Translations under genes and position numbers: made by a program | Assembly: GCA_003344405.1 (NCBI GenBank) | Contig: NOWV01000008.1 | Coordinates: 496,001 to 560,000 of the forward strand | Direction of reading: 5' to 3' | From: Trichoplax sp. H2 | Taxonomy: Eukaryota; Placozoa; Uniplacotomia; Trichoplacea | DNA length: 64,000 nt | Shown: positions 34,101 to 46,864 of the stretch, one piece after another | How positions within the stretch are numbered: the first letter of the stretch is position 1 | How the letters are laid out: the number at the start of each line of letters is the position of its first letter | Notes under the pieces: model-generated | Told to the model about the DNA's origin: nothing | Seen by the model: only the letters and a program-made list of their open reading frames with translations | Databases searched by the model: none

Positions 34101-37100
34101 TGCCAATTGTAATAGAATAATGCAATGTGTAAAATAGACATTGATACCATTAATTTACTAAATAATTATTATTTCAAACCTACTATGAACTGTAAGGAAT
34201 TGCGTGTAAATCATCGGCTTGCAATACAGAAGCAGCTGGCAAATACAGCTGGAGCTAGAGTAAAATATATATATCTCTCTAAGTAAAGACAACTGTGAAC
34301 CCGTTTTTCTATAATAATACAAGATGCGATAACGAAACATAAAAATTTTTAACAAACTTGATTATATTTTAGAAATGAAAGTAGATCCACAAGCTCCAGT
34401 AGGGATTCCTATAATGTAATACCGTAACAATAAAGAAATAAAACAAAATTATCGCAATGGAATAACTTAGAGAAATCCAAGAAGCTAATACAGTAAACTT
34501 TTAGTGAGGTAATTATCTTCACCATGCCTTATTACAGTAACAATTGTGCAACATAAAGGAAAAGCTAACCATTTTGGGAGTAACACCATGGGCAACATCG
34601 ACTATGACGGCTCTGTTGAGAATATCTGGCCAGTCATTAATCTAGTAATAGGACAAAATATTAAATTCGTTGTAATATTAGCATTTGTCAATAGTATTAA
34701 GATACACGAATACTGATATCAATCTTAATAAAATACCTGCAATTGTGGAAGTGCTCTATCAGGAAATAACTGTAATAACTGGAAAAACGTACTCACAGCA
34801 TACCACATTCCAGAAAGATCAGATGACATGATCAAAAGCTAAGATAGAACAAGATTCCAGATTATCACTTGTGATGCAATAGCTGCAGTACAGTATCATA
34901 CCGTATAATTATACTGTTGGAATATAATCATAAATTATGCAATTTTTACTTTATTCCTCCTAATTGAGATTCGATATCGCTGAGGCATATCAACCAATGA
35001 ATCATTGACTACACATGTGATGACATTATGCATGTCTGCATGATCATGATCGTACTCTAATATGAAAAGATTTGATATAAGTTTTATTTAATTAAAAAAA
35101 TTGCTAATCCGGAGAGTAAACCTGAGTAGACGATTGCCATAATGACAAGCAATCAAAAAACTATAGTACCTGAGTATAAGGATAACTGCAACGTATAACC
35201 CAATGATTCAAATCTGTGTCGTTGATTACGCCAAATATCGTATATCCTTTGAATAAGGGCTATAGCGAGATATAAAAATGTTAATAAAATATATAAATAA
35301 AATCATAAGATACATCTAAATCTCTGCACCTTGATCGCTTCTGGAAATTTTTATTCGCAATTCTTTCTTAATTATGTAAGGTAGACCAGGTAGCTGACTA
35401 ATTTGTTGTGGAGGCGGCCATAAGATATCTAGCCGCGGATCCAATCCTACATCATTTAAGGATATCTCCGTACTAAACTGAGAAATATTTTCATTGATGG
35501 AATCAACGTCATTAGTATGAGGTATTTGTTCAGAAAGTTTAGCAGAAGCTGATGCTTGGTAGTGAATCGTATCGCTATTAGCGTCGCTACTAGAAGCAGT
35601 CATATTGTTAGCAATTGATAAGCTGGCACCGTTACAAACATCAGAAATGGAAAGATCGTTAGTTGAGCTATTAGAAAAGCGGAGCGTAGTTTCTTGTTGA
35701 AGCTTTTCGCCAGCATAATGCTCACGTGATGCGACTGCAGTTGGCGTAACACATACCGATGATTCCGTTTTACGATCTAATTCATCGTCTGGTGTCGGAC
35801 TATCACCAGCTGTAGATTCTAGTAATTTATTCTGCAGTTCATTATTCTCTTCCAATAGGATTGCAGCAGTTTTACCCTCATAAGAACTAATAATTCAATA
35901 TAAAAAATACTATAATTAAATTATGTGTGAAAGGCAAGCCATTTACTTGTTTTCCATGAAACAACTGACACCATCGTATCAAATATATCGATGATACGTG
36001 TATTAATGATGACAGCATCGCGTATTATTGAAAGTTTCTCAAAAATAAACACTCAATCAATAGCATGAGTATATACTGTATTTAACAATTTAAATTACCC
36101 TGATGTAGCTTTAATATCTGTCCTTGCTCCATACTTCAGTAAGACACCAATGATTTCAGTAGAATTTCTTTTGATAGCATCATGTAATGGTGTGGAACCA
36201 TCTTGATCTTGTACATTGATATCTGCTCCATTTTCTAGCAAATCAATTCGAAAACATTATATTAATTATCGCCGTTAAAGGATTCTCAAATATGTCTACA
36301 TTTTACAGTACAATAAAGAAGATCAATATATCCTGTGTAAAATAATTAATATAGAACAGAATAAGTTGTAACTTACCAAGCAAAGTTGCAACGGTTTCTT
36401 TATTGGCAAAGCTAGCTGCCCAATGAATAGGTCTACAATTGGTTACAACACCATCGCTTGAATTGACAGGAATACCACAATCTAGCAGTTGTTGAATGCG
36501 CACAATACTGCAGGGTAGTATAGGAATTAGAGCATTCAATGCGTATCGCGTAGCACGTTAAGATCTATCGATGAAAAGGCTAATTCATACATACACCATT
36601 GTAATGTAAATATTTTGGATATGGAATTAACGGTTAACACAAAATAAATAGTAGTCGTTTCAATTTACTGTACGTTCCATATCATTGATGGTTAGGATGT
36701 AGTATCCCTTTCCTAGTACTATACAATCTTCTATGATTGTAATTTAATTTAATTTAATTGCTGAATTCATTAATTAATGCACAGTCATTCTAATTTTGTA
36801 TAATATATAATTCTTTAATATTCTGTACTTGGATTGAGCAGTAGCTTGGAAAAATTCGGTGATGTAAACTTGTTTCATACTATCACCATTGCAGAGTTGA
36901 TAAGCCGTCTTTCCTTCATCGTTACTAATACACGGATTAGCCCCGGCAGACAATAAAGCTCGAACACAATCGATGCGGTCAAGCTGTTGTCATCATAATA
37001 AAAAAAATAAATATCAATACACATGCCCAACTATTGAATTGGTTCGATTAAGTTGTCGTCCAAGTTTTCAGTTGAGGACTTTAATACGGCACATTAGTCC

Positions 37101-39120
37101 ATTTGTGGTATCATTTAAAATTAAATGTACAGTATTATTATTACTTATAAGGTGAAATAAAAAAGTCTTGGACTATATCCTGGCTAAACTAAAGTATTGT
37201 ACGTACGCATATACAGTCAATTTTCTAAGTTACTATGGTACACGGTAATATAGCGTAGGCTGTACAGATATAATCCACTGAAATCACTGCAATCCAGAAT
37301 CCTTTATGTGTAATTATTATATATAAAAAAATTCTTATAGTAAATGTAAACAAATAGAATAAGAATAAGCCTAACATTAGTGACTCCAGTTACATAGTAG
37401 TTATTCATATCCCGTACACAATAAGAATGAATACCTTTGTTGCTAGAATCAAGCTGGTTTCCTGATTTTTATAGCCATAATTTAGTATTTCTTTTACAAT
37501 ATGAACATCGCCTTCTTTTTCTTCAACTTGACAATTTGGAAAATAAGATAATATCGATATTATTTCATTAACATTGATCCATGATTCCAACTCCATTACC
37601 TATCACCATATGGATATGACCATACTGTGTTTTAATGTATGTATTCAAAAAGGACAATGAAAATCGCCAATGACTACTGTCCTATTCAAAAGGTAAAGGG
37701 GAAAGCTATTTGGGCGATAACTGAATACGTTGGAGAATAGAATCGAGTTTCAGACTATGAAGATGACTGGAAGAACTAGGTCAGCCAGCTGCTACGTTCG
37801 CTTACTATGGGTTAAATGAACACGGAAAAAAAACATAACGTCCTTACTGACTCCTACTATGGTAGTCTAATAGTCTAGTCGTTGAATGGACAGGAATAAT
37901 CAACAAAACAAAAGTCAAGACTAATACTATAACACTGTATATACTGTATAGCGCATTTTAACGACAGCACAAGGTGCAACAGATTTCAGACTTTCGTCTA
38001 AATTTGAAGTAGAAGAGTTATCACTGAATGCAACCATCTAGCTCTTCTCCTTCCAGTCATGTGGATTGATTACATTGCACCAATCTTATTCTTCCATAGA
38101 ATTCATTCAAGGCCACAATCCACTATTACAGTTCATACCATCTTACTGTAGTAGCGTCGAATAGGTAATAAGAAATGAATTATGATATAGCAATGGTAGT
38201 ACAGCAAGCCATTCGTCTGTATTGGTAGGTGAATTTGTAGGCTATCATGGAGCAGCATCGTAAGCGAAAGCAACACTGGCTCTTTCCTATTTCCATTCAA
38301 ATTGAACTTAGTGCAACAGTAGAATATGGTTCAAGAATCTGAAGAAGATATTATCATTATTTGACGAAAGGGTAGACTCATTTCAATGGTAGCCATAGCA
38401 GATAGAAGTACTTGTAATCCTTGCAGTGTTGGTTTTTCCACAATTCTATTCATAATTAATCAATTGAATTAAGTTGATTTGATATTCAACTTAGCGCAAG
38501 AGTAGAGTCGATTTCACGACCTGAGGAAGATATTAGTGTTTATTTCACTGAAGGGTAGGCTGATTTCAAAGGTAGAATGTCTAGCGCAGAAAAGGCGCCC
38601 TCTATTAGGGATAGAGAAGACTACTACTAAGTTGCACTGGGTCTTCCATGGTTTCATTGATTGTATCGATTGAAGTAAGTGCAACAGTACAGCATGCTTC
38701 AAGACCTTGGGAAGATAGTCTTGATTGCAATCAAGAGACTAAAGGTAGAATTAGACTTTTTGAAGCAAGAATAAGACTGATTTCAAAGGTAGAAAATACA
38801 CCATAGCACACAGAAGTATTTCTCTTTGCAGTAGTCCATTGACCTGCCAACTCACTGACGTCAGTTGTACAACTACTATCCATCCTAGTCACAGATGGTG
38901 ACAACGGGCTGACAAGTGAATTAGTCGGTTAATCAATGGACAAGCATAATGACTGCGTCTAATCATCACTTTGCCTTCATCAAGATATGACTGCAAGAGG
39001 ATATTACTTACTTGATTTAGCTTGCCTTAGCAATGCTCTAACAATATCTGTTCTATTACAGTTGATTGCTTCAACGATATTTTCAGCTCCCTGCACAATA
39101 ATCGATTCCTTCTCCGACAT
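31146..39120 (-). CDS. Ankyrin-repeat protein fused to a divergent GH20 (beta-N-acetylhexosaminidase-like) domain
   Basis: About 21 exons on the minus strand. The N-terminal part (exons near 39120-39012, 37594-37435, 36987-36830, 36513 and 36225) holds roughly four ankyrin repeats, e.g. NGADINVQDQDGSTPLHDAI and RPIHWAASFANKETVATLL. Exon ~35876-35330 has a short coiled-coil-like start (AAILLEENNELQNKLLE), a Ser/Thr-rich linker and then the GH20 N-domain start LWPPPQQISQLPGLPYII. Later exons match a GH20 catalytic barrel: QRYRISIRRNKV, SSDLSGMWYAV, NDWPDILNRAVIVDVAHG, ESLLELVDLLSFLKYN, LDQYC-like FDQYCQSRYISLIPH, CTALAKAG, and NAIKNIYKSARTAFSAKADG, ending LIEPYQKAWLSRNLFGGLSE. Splice phases agree across the ankyrin-to-GH20 boundary, so this is one gene. 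The usual G-x-D-E acid pair reads IIGGSKF, suggesting a pseudoenzyme. The junction between the first two ankyrin exons was not resolved, so the start is provisional. I do not know a named family with this arrangement. Confidence 0.85.
37597..39011 (-). other. Large 5' intron of the ankyrin-GH20 gene with a degenerate ~190-bp repeat
   Basis: Between about 38290 and 38840 three diverged copies share the order: TTAGTGCAACAGTAGA-like start, AGAAGATATT, GGGTAGACT or GGGTAGGCT, TTTCAAAGGTAGAA, then GCACACAGAAGTA or GCAGATAGAAGTA. A small ankyrin exon joining 39012 to 37594 may also lie in here, because the phases of those two exons do not match directly. Confidence 0.65.
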
Positions 39121-39229
39121 GCTTTCCTCAACTTGCCCACATGACGGTTGACTTTGCTGCAAGATTAGGCCACTTCAGTCGAATGGAGTACGTGTTGGAG
39201 CGTCGAACGTTTGCAGCGTCGAACGTTTG

Positions 39230-39475
39230 CAGTATACAGTACGGTATACTGTACTGTATGACCCACATAAATACTGTACACTGTACTGTATGTCTTTAAT
39301 TCTTGATCATTATTATTATTACTATTACTATACTGGCTCATTAATTATCATATAGTACTGGTACAGTATACAATATTGTAATTGATTGTATTCGTGTATT
39401 GTACAGTGTACAGTACATTCGTGTACAGTATTATACCCCTGTACTGTACTGTACAGTACAGTATGATACCATGAC
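39230..39475. repeat. TGTAC/GTACA cluster 5' of the ankyrin-GH20 gene
   Basis: Begins about 110 bp upstream of the minus-strand start. Contains ATACAGTACGGTATACTGTA, TACTGTACACTGTACTGTAT and CTGTACTGTACAGTACAGTA. A direct duplication of GCGTCGAACGTTTGCAG sits at its edge (39200-39235), and a (TAT)n stretch lies at about 39309-39330. Confidence 0.9.
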
Positions 39476-39554
39476 GATTCCGTCAATCCATACTATACCC
39501 TATACAGTAAGTATTGCATTGGAGTCAAGTGTCACTCCCAATTCCAACTCCTCA

Positions 39555-39675
39555 ACAGTTACTGTACAGTACTGTACTGTACTGTACTGTAGACCTCTTT
39601 CATTTAGGACATGGATGCCAGCCGGTCGTCACTATTTTGAATCCCATCTGGTCTGTACAGCAGTTTTCATTCAGT
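39555..39675. repeat. TGTAC/GTACA cluster in the ankyrin-GH20/GLRX5 shared 5' region
   Basis: Core run TACTGTACAGTACTGTACTG with four further TGTAC units in the same orientation around 39560-39592, and an isolated CAGTGTACTGTATG near 39672. Confidence 0.88.
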
Positions 39676-39844
39676 GTACTGTATGATATTAAACCTACAG
39701 TATCTTTATCAATAGCAGTATCAGTGCAACTGATGCCTTATAATTATATAATCAAAGTCTGTATCACCAAAATACCTTGAAAAACCCATATCAGCACATC
39801 TCTGGCTATTAGGGCATATGCCGGATATCAAAGAAAATAAATTA

Positions 39845-40085
39845 TTTATTTACTGTACTACAGTACAGTACACTGAGTACAGTACTGTCAAAAAGTAAAG
39901 AAAGGCAGTTTGCTATGGAACGGTACAGGAAGGATCCGGACCGGACCAGACCGTCACGACCTCTGAGAGTACAGTACAGTACTGTACAGTGTACAGTACT
40001 GTAGCCTGTACATTGTACAATCCTATACTGTAGGCTGTACTGTACAGTACTGTACTGTACAGTACTGCAAGTATTGCACACCGTT
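39845..40085. repeat. TGTAC/GTACA palindromic cluster upstream of GLRX5
   Basis: Includes ACTACAGTACAGTACACTGA, GTACAGTACAGTACTGTACA and CTGTACAGTACTGTACTGTA. It ends about 255 bp before the GLRX5 ATG at 40340. A GGATCCGGACCGGACCAGAC stretch inside it is unusually GC-rich for this window. Confidence 0.9.
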
Positions 40086-40339
40086 TACAGTCCATGACTG
40101 TAGTCAGGACATCATTTTTGCAAGCCCACACTCTGTTCACGGTGTACAGTAAATAGAACCAGCAAAAATCAAGTCACTATTAGCGGAACTTACCCACTGT
40201 CAGCAAATTGGCATTCGCCATTACTTCTCTCCTCCCTCTACTGTGTCAAAAGGCTTCTCTATCCTAATTTTAACAAGCTGCTCCAACAGCTCCATCACCA
40301 TAACAACTACAGGACTAAAAATCAGCTATCCCTTTCGTC

Positions 40340-41647
40340 ATGGCTTTAATCAATTCTTTGGCTCGCGTTGGTCGAATTGCAAGCTATCGGAATACCAGCA
40401 ATGGTTTTAGACCATGTCTATTGGGTTCGATCAGATATATGTCGGAGAAAATGATGCAAGATGACAAAAAATACTTTGATGAATTAGTCCACAGCGATAA
40501 AATTGTGGTATTTATGAAAGGTGTACCAGAACAACCCATGTAAGTCAGGACAAGTTTCATGATTGCTTAGCCTGTAATGAATCGAGTTCTACTGTGAAGT
40601 CGAAATTCTTTATGAGTAGATGACTAGGTAATGATACAAATCAGATGGACTACTGTAGCTAGCTAGCTAGCGGAAATGATCAAACACCAAAAGTACAATG
40701 CAGTACTAGATTGATGCAATGGAGTACTTTCTACTGACAGAAGCCCTCATTTCAATGACTGTAGAATTCTACGCGAATTATTAACTTACACTACTTTATT
40801 AGTCCATCAGTACTAGTCTTCCCAACACTAATCGGTGCATACGACCTTTGCAGTCTCGAATTTTATGTCATTCACAGCTTTGTACACTTGGCAACTCTAG
40901 CAACCTTTTGTCGTATTAATATTAATATTTTAAATGTGATTTTACATGGAGCACCATGTCTTCCGAGGGTAGTACGAAGCAGAGCCTTCTCTAATAATTA
41001 GTCAATGAAATAAAGCCATTAATCGTGTTCAAAGGCACAGTCATAATTGTGCGCTTAATAACACTTCAATCAACTACAGCTAATTGTAGTGGAATTAGTG
41101 CTTATAATCGACGTTATTATCGTATAATACTGTATGACTAGGGTTACAACAATATCTTCAGTGCTGACGCGTTCTTAAAAAGCCCTTTACATTTCCAAAT
41201 TACGCTACTATGATAGTACCAGAGACTGCATATTAACGAAAATTTGAGTAGTCCCTGCCTGATAGTACAGTATTGTTCATAATCATCGTTATAAATTGTA
41301 TCGACTGGTTACCAATACAATATACTATAAATTTCATCTCCCTTTGAACTCTTTAATATTACTACAGGTGTGGTTTCAGCAACGCCGTGGTACAAATCCT
41401 ACGAATGCATGGAGTTGATAACTATACATTCCACAACGTTTTAGACGATCAACACATCAGACAAGGAATTAAAACTTACTCAGATTGGCCAACTATTCCA
41501 CAGGTATACATGAAAGGAGAATTTGTTGGTGGATGCGATATTTTATTACAAATGCACCGTGAGGGAGATCTAATCGACAAATTAAATGAAATTGGCGTTC
41601 GCTCGGCGCTTCTTGATAACGATGAAGGGACAAATGAAAAAGCTTAA
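40340..41647 (+). CDS. GLRX5: Monothiol glutaredoxin 5, mitochondrial
   Basis: Mitochondrial Fe-S cluster carrier that passes [2Fe-2S] clusters from the scaffold to acceptors. Two exons, 40340-40539 and 41368-41647, encode 159 residues. The first ~35 residues are rich in Arg/Ser and lack acidic residues ([20 protein letters not shown]), as expected of a mitochondrial presequence. The mature domain has [20 protein letters not shown], with the monothiol CGFS site; the intron falls within the Met codon just before the active Cys. [17 protein letters not shown] contains the cis-Pro (TIPQ) and the GGCD glutathione-contact motif. AATAAA lies 7 nt after the TAA, an unusually close polyadenylation signal. 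It is divergent from the ankyrin-GH20 gene across a TGTAC-rich region. Confidence 0.97.
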
Positions 41648-42697
41648 ATATGAAATAAAAATCTATTGCTCTTATGTACCATGTAATAACTTCAAATTTA
41701 TTAAATTAACTGTAAACTGATACGGTCACTATCAAAAATCAAGATTAAAAATTGATTTACCCGCATTCTATGCCAAACTTATCGCTATACTATCGACAAG
41801 ACATTGCGCGGAAGCATTCATATGAAATAGGTAATCGAGCAGTAATAACTGTAAACCATTATCACTTGCAAATCTTAGATTGACTAGATCCACAATTTCT
41901 CTTGTACTTCGTATACTAAGCAATTTCCAAGTTCCCCCAAATTAGTTCACTATACATATTTGTATTATGATTATTGTACTGTATTGTGGGCCAGCAAAAA
42001 TTTAATTCAGTGGATAATGCACAATCATCAATTCTTATTCTTCAAGCAATACATGCACGATAATTATCAACTTATAATCGTTGAATTCGCTGTATCTATC
42101 GAATACATAGCCATGCCCTACATCTAAAGAAGCTTTCGCTTTCACTAGTAAAAGTTACTATATTGTAAATTATACTACTTTTACAAAACAAATCCAACAA
42201 CTTAACAAAGTCATAACTTTTTTAAATTGAAGCAACAAACTGCGTAACCAGAGTTTCTTTATTCATTAAGACATCCGAATAAGATGAAGAGTATAGTCGA
42301 TTAATAAATAGCGAAATCGTTGATGGTAAGATCGCCCACAGCGACAATTATCATTACTATACTCTAGATACCGTCAAATTCTAAAACATTGCGAAGCAAA
42401 ATCATTATTATATATGATATGAACAAGAAATATACATTACAGACATTTAATACAACCCAGTAACTGCTCTATGAGTCAAATATACACATATTCGCTAAAA
42501 TTTTCTATGCTACAAGTAGTATACGTATTTACTAAACTAGCAAATACCTAAAGTTGAATTGGTATTATACAGTACGCGTACTTTAGGCAGCGTAAGGTAT
42601 TTCTGAAATCCTTCGTAATCCTTATAAAAATTTAGTTTTACGCAACAACTCTAACATAATCCCGCCTTGGTATCTAGATATTCATACACATTATCGA
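41648..42697. other. Tail-to-tail intergenic region, GLRX5 / SLC4A1AP
   Basis: AT-rich sequence holding the GLRX5 AATAAA at 41654-41659. Only one isolated TGTACTG occurs (near 41976); there is no cluster and no gene. Confidence 0.7.
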
Positions 42698-45600
42698 TTA
42701 GTAGCCCAATTTTGTGTTTAGACTAGTCTTTCCGTCGCCAAATTGATCTATCATTATAAAGTAGAAACAAATAAAATTATATAAACCAGGTACCTACAGT
42801 AAGAAAAAGGTGATCACATCACCAAACCATTATAGAAGATCTAAATATGATTCAGTAAGTATACTATTGCGTTCTTAAATACTGTGCCACACAAATACGT
42901 TAAATTAACAAACCTTCTGGAGGTAGCCAATCAATACATTCATCATCATCATTCCTCTGAGATGGTTGTGACGGACCAGCATTTCGACTATTATTCGAGC
43001 TATCATCTAATTCTTGATTAATTGTGGTTATCTCCTATATGGCCAAATAACAATAGATCAGATGAATAAGTTGTTATGTAATACTTTTTTAATTTTATAG
43101 GTTATTACTGTCTATTGTCCGCGATTATCAAGTTTATAGCTAAGATGTATATAGATGGCTAATTAATTCAATTTTTTCTTTACCACCTCTTTAAGTGAGA
43201 GTTCACGATCAGGAAGTCTCACGGAATATTGTCTTGCATCATCCACTGTTTTATTTGTCTCCATACTAGTTGCACCTTTTTTTGGTTCCTCGCTATCACT
43301 TTCACTATCAAACTCTACAATATCATCATCATCGTCATCCCTCACTTTCGGACCAGTCATCTTGGACGGGTGTGCACCAAGGAATTGAACACCCTTTGCT
43401 TTTAAACTAACATTCTGAGCAACGGAAGACACTTTCACGGATGGCTTTTCATTGACTTTAGATTTCAGATCCACAGGCGTGCTTAATATCGTACAATAAA
43501 GTAGTAGTATTTTTGAGTTAACAAATCCATCCGCTAAAAATCTACATATATGGCATGTTCATAATACCCCTTGTCTGCTTCGTCAGTGCCGTCAGGCTTT
43601 CGATTTGGAGATGCAGGTAATCCTTTTGAATCAGTAGTTTTCTTTAGTTGTAGGTACTCTGGTAGTTCCGCGGGGCGCGCAATCTCTACTAATTTGATTA
43701 GTTTTTCTTCTTTCTATAATAATTATAATGCATAAATATGAATTAATTTTTAAATCCAAGATTTCAGCATCATTAGGGCATGATAAGTTAGAGGATAATT
43801 TAAAGTTTTTCAAATTCGTAATACAACAGTACATAGATAAATGCATCTAAACATTAAAATATTGCTATAGGCGTACTGTACCTTTCTAAGATCGGACAAG
43901 TGAAGTCTAATTGACGTAATTGCCCTTGCATCCAAGGTATTTGAAACGTTATTCATGAAGGCATCTAAAGAATCAGCTTCGGAAGTTTGTTGCTGGCCTA
44001 TTCAAAAAATTAAATTTAATAACTTATACTAACATCCATATGACTAGGCATGTACTAAAGATGTAAAAGTTATCTTAAAATCCGCTATTCTGTCAATTAA
44101 CGATTGGTGATTAAATAGCAACCTTTAGCAGAGTTTAGTTTAGATCGCAGCCTATTCATTTCATCTTGTATCTCCTTTAGTTTTAGACTCTATTCCCAGG
44201 AACATTACAACAAGGCGATCGAAAACAACAGTGAAATTATCTCTTTAACTTTAATGTAGAATGCATTTGTAAAAATGTTTTATACAAACCAATGATTGAA
44301 ATGTTTCTGCTTCCTCAGTAATTTTTCCAGCTCGTCTCATTCTTGCTATCCTCTTATTTTCCACTGTATTACAATAATTACAAGGATAACAATATAAACT
44401 ATTTGATATCCATTAACACGAAGGAAGTGAAGCTTTACTGAACTTAAACTAACAATCTCCTGTCCTATCAAGAAAGTTATCTTCATCACTGTCATAGTAA
44501 TCATTGTCTTCCCAGTTTTTCCGTTTTCTTTTTATAGAAACTGTAAAATGAAAATAATCTTCTTGTAATAATACTCCAGGAAAAATTTTTAAACTGCTTA
44601 TAATTTAAGTTTTACATTTTAAACGTTTCATCACGTAAGGCAATGATGTGTGCAATTTGATAAAGTATACTAATTCTAGACGGTACCATCAGATATTCTA
44701 TATTGTAGTCCGTCAAGTTACGGTAATAAATCTACTATAATAATTATTCTATCAATTCAAGAAATACTAATACTGTCTTAAATGCTGTATATAAGTAGTA
44801 GATATCAACTCATGATATAGACAAGTAATAATTCTGTACTTTAGTAAGTCATCTGCTGACATGAAATATTTAAAAGTTACCAGATGATCGCAGCATTCCA
44901 TAGGCTTCTAGGATTCGACAACCATCCAACGCACAAGCCACCACTGCATCCTTCTTCTTTTCTGCTGTTCCTTCACCATATATGCAGCTACCTTCGCTAG
45001 TTTCTACAGGCAATCTGAATATCGAAATTTTAATAAAATTGAATAAAATATTCTTGTAACGTTACCGTGAATATATCTAGATTTGAGGAATGTTACAATT
45101 TTATATGAATTTAGCTCATACTTGATTCTAGCTTGATAAGTTCGATTACGTGGAGTTCCACTCTCACAAACTTCATACTCCATTGTAACACCTGTAGAAG
45201 AAATAGTATATAAGATCAGAAGTCGGATATTAGCATAGAGATTTTAATTGTTTGCAGTAAGGTAAAGAATATTGACTAAAAAGACAATATAGCAGAGTAA
45301 ATTTATCGCTTAAGTTGCTTAACGCTGACTTATAATCTCAAATAATTAGCACATTTTATCTACGACTGCATTTTTTGTGTATATATATATATATACAAAA
45401 TATACATTTAATTTTGCAGAGTCAATTGCAATGAGGCCAAATGCTACGACATTACGATCAAACCTGCTGTTTCGAAGAAATGCCTTAATGCCTTTTTAGG
45501 ATCCTTAACAAAATAACTATCATCATCATGACTTGTACGAGCCTTTTCGATGATATCAATATCTGCGTCTTCCTCTTCAACACCAAAATCTACGGAATAA

Positions 45601-46740
45601 AGTTTGAAAGATTTCTATTCAGCTAAAAGAGAATAGAATACTCTGCAGTCTGTATCACTTGTCGAGCATTTAGAGTTTTAGACAAGATAACATAAAAGCA
45701 CAAATAATGTACCGTACGTAATCAGTCGATAGTCATAATAACAACAAAGTACAACCAAAGATTATAAATGCATCCTACTAATTGTATGGTTGAGCTTACC
45801 AATACCCCATGTAACATCGTTCTTGTCCTCTTTTCTTGAATCTCCCTTTTGGTCTTTCTCCTGTTTCTGTTTCCATTCTTCGACCTCTTCTGCATTCATT
45901 ATTTGTTTTACCGCTTTCCTACTATCAGAAACATAAATTTCTTCCTCTTGATCATCGCTAGGGCCCTGAATGTGATCGTACAGCACAGGAATACCCTCAT
46001 GTTAAATACATTAATTAGGCTAGAAAGGCATCGTAGCGTTCAGTCGATCTTTCAGTAACGAATAGTATCTACTCATGACAATTATAATTAATCCATATAT
46101 TGGATCATACCTGTAGAATATAAACTCTAGAACTACTACCAAATTTTATCATATGACCCACTCTTAAACGATAATAACGACGTGGTTCGACAGGTGATTT
46201 ATTTATTTGTGATCCATGTGTGCTAGCCAAATCGTACATGTAAAAACCAACTTTACCAGCGTCGTCATGATTATATTTGTGAAATTGTAAGACTGCATGA
46301 CATCGAGAAACAGAAGGATGATCCAGAACAAAGTCGCATACAGGTGAACGACCAAATATATAATAAGCTTTATCATTTAACTTCCAAATATCCACAATAC
46401 ATCCATTCTTTAACACCTCTAAAGTATAATTTTTATCAGCTATTCCACTCCAACTTGGTTCGTCATAAGGGATATTTTTGATGATTTTATCCCTGGTTAG
46501 AGACGATTTATTATTTTCTTTGCTACCATGGTGGGAAGTGGAATCATTGCAAGTAGATGCAACTGCGGTTTCATTCGACGCAGTAGATGGTTCATTTGAT
46601 TTTGCAGTTTTATTGCTTATTGGCAAAGGGGAAGCAAATTTTTCTTTCTGGCTGGTATCCTCTTGGGCATTCGATGGACCATGCGTGGCAATATCCTCTG
46701 CATGTTGTTGATCTTCCATCTTGAAGGTATTGGCGACCAC
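42698..46740 (-). CDS. SLC4A1AP: Kanadaptin (FHA-domain protein, SLC4A1AP family)
   Basis: About 13 exons on the minus strand; first exon 46740-46111, second 45965-45800, last about 42756-42698. After a ~95-residue Ser/Thr/Asn-rich N-terminus comes an FHA phosphothreonine-binding domain: IPYDEPSWSG, then YYIFGRSPVCDFVLDHPSVSRCHAVLQFH and YDLASTHGSQINK (the Gly-Arg, Ser-x-x-His and Thr-His-Gly core). Next are a charged stretch ending DVTWGIG, VKDPKKALRHFFE, a dsRBD-like region (EKKKDAVVACALDGCRILEAYGMLR), KRKNWEDNDYYDSDEDNFLDRTG, and a helical block ADSLDAFMN. The tail CIDWLPPEG+QFGDGKTSLNTKLGY closes the protein. All these blocks occur in the same order in vertebrate kanadaptin. The family is nuclear, and its molecular role is poorly defined. 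Central exon edges are approximate. It is divergently arranged with RPA1. Confidence 0.92.
45379..45396. repeat. (TA)n microsatellite in a kanadaptin intron
   Basis: GTATATATATATATATAC, a perfect palindrome, lies in a SLC4A1AP intron. Confidence 0.9.
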
Positions 46741-46864
46741 TATTTGATCGCTAGCTGGCTGGCTTGCAGAGTTGCTTCAATCAATCTAGTGGTAGCGCTG
46801 TCGCTGTAGAGGCTTTACTATGGCAATATCTGAGATGATAGTAACGACACTACTATGTTATAAA

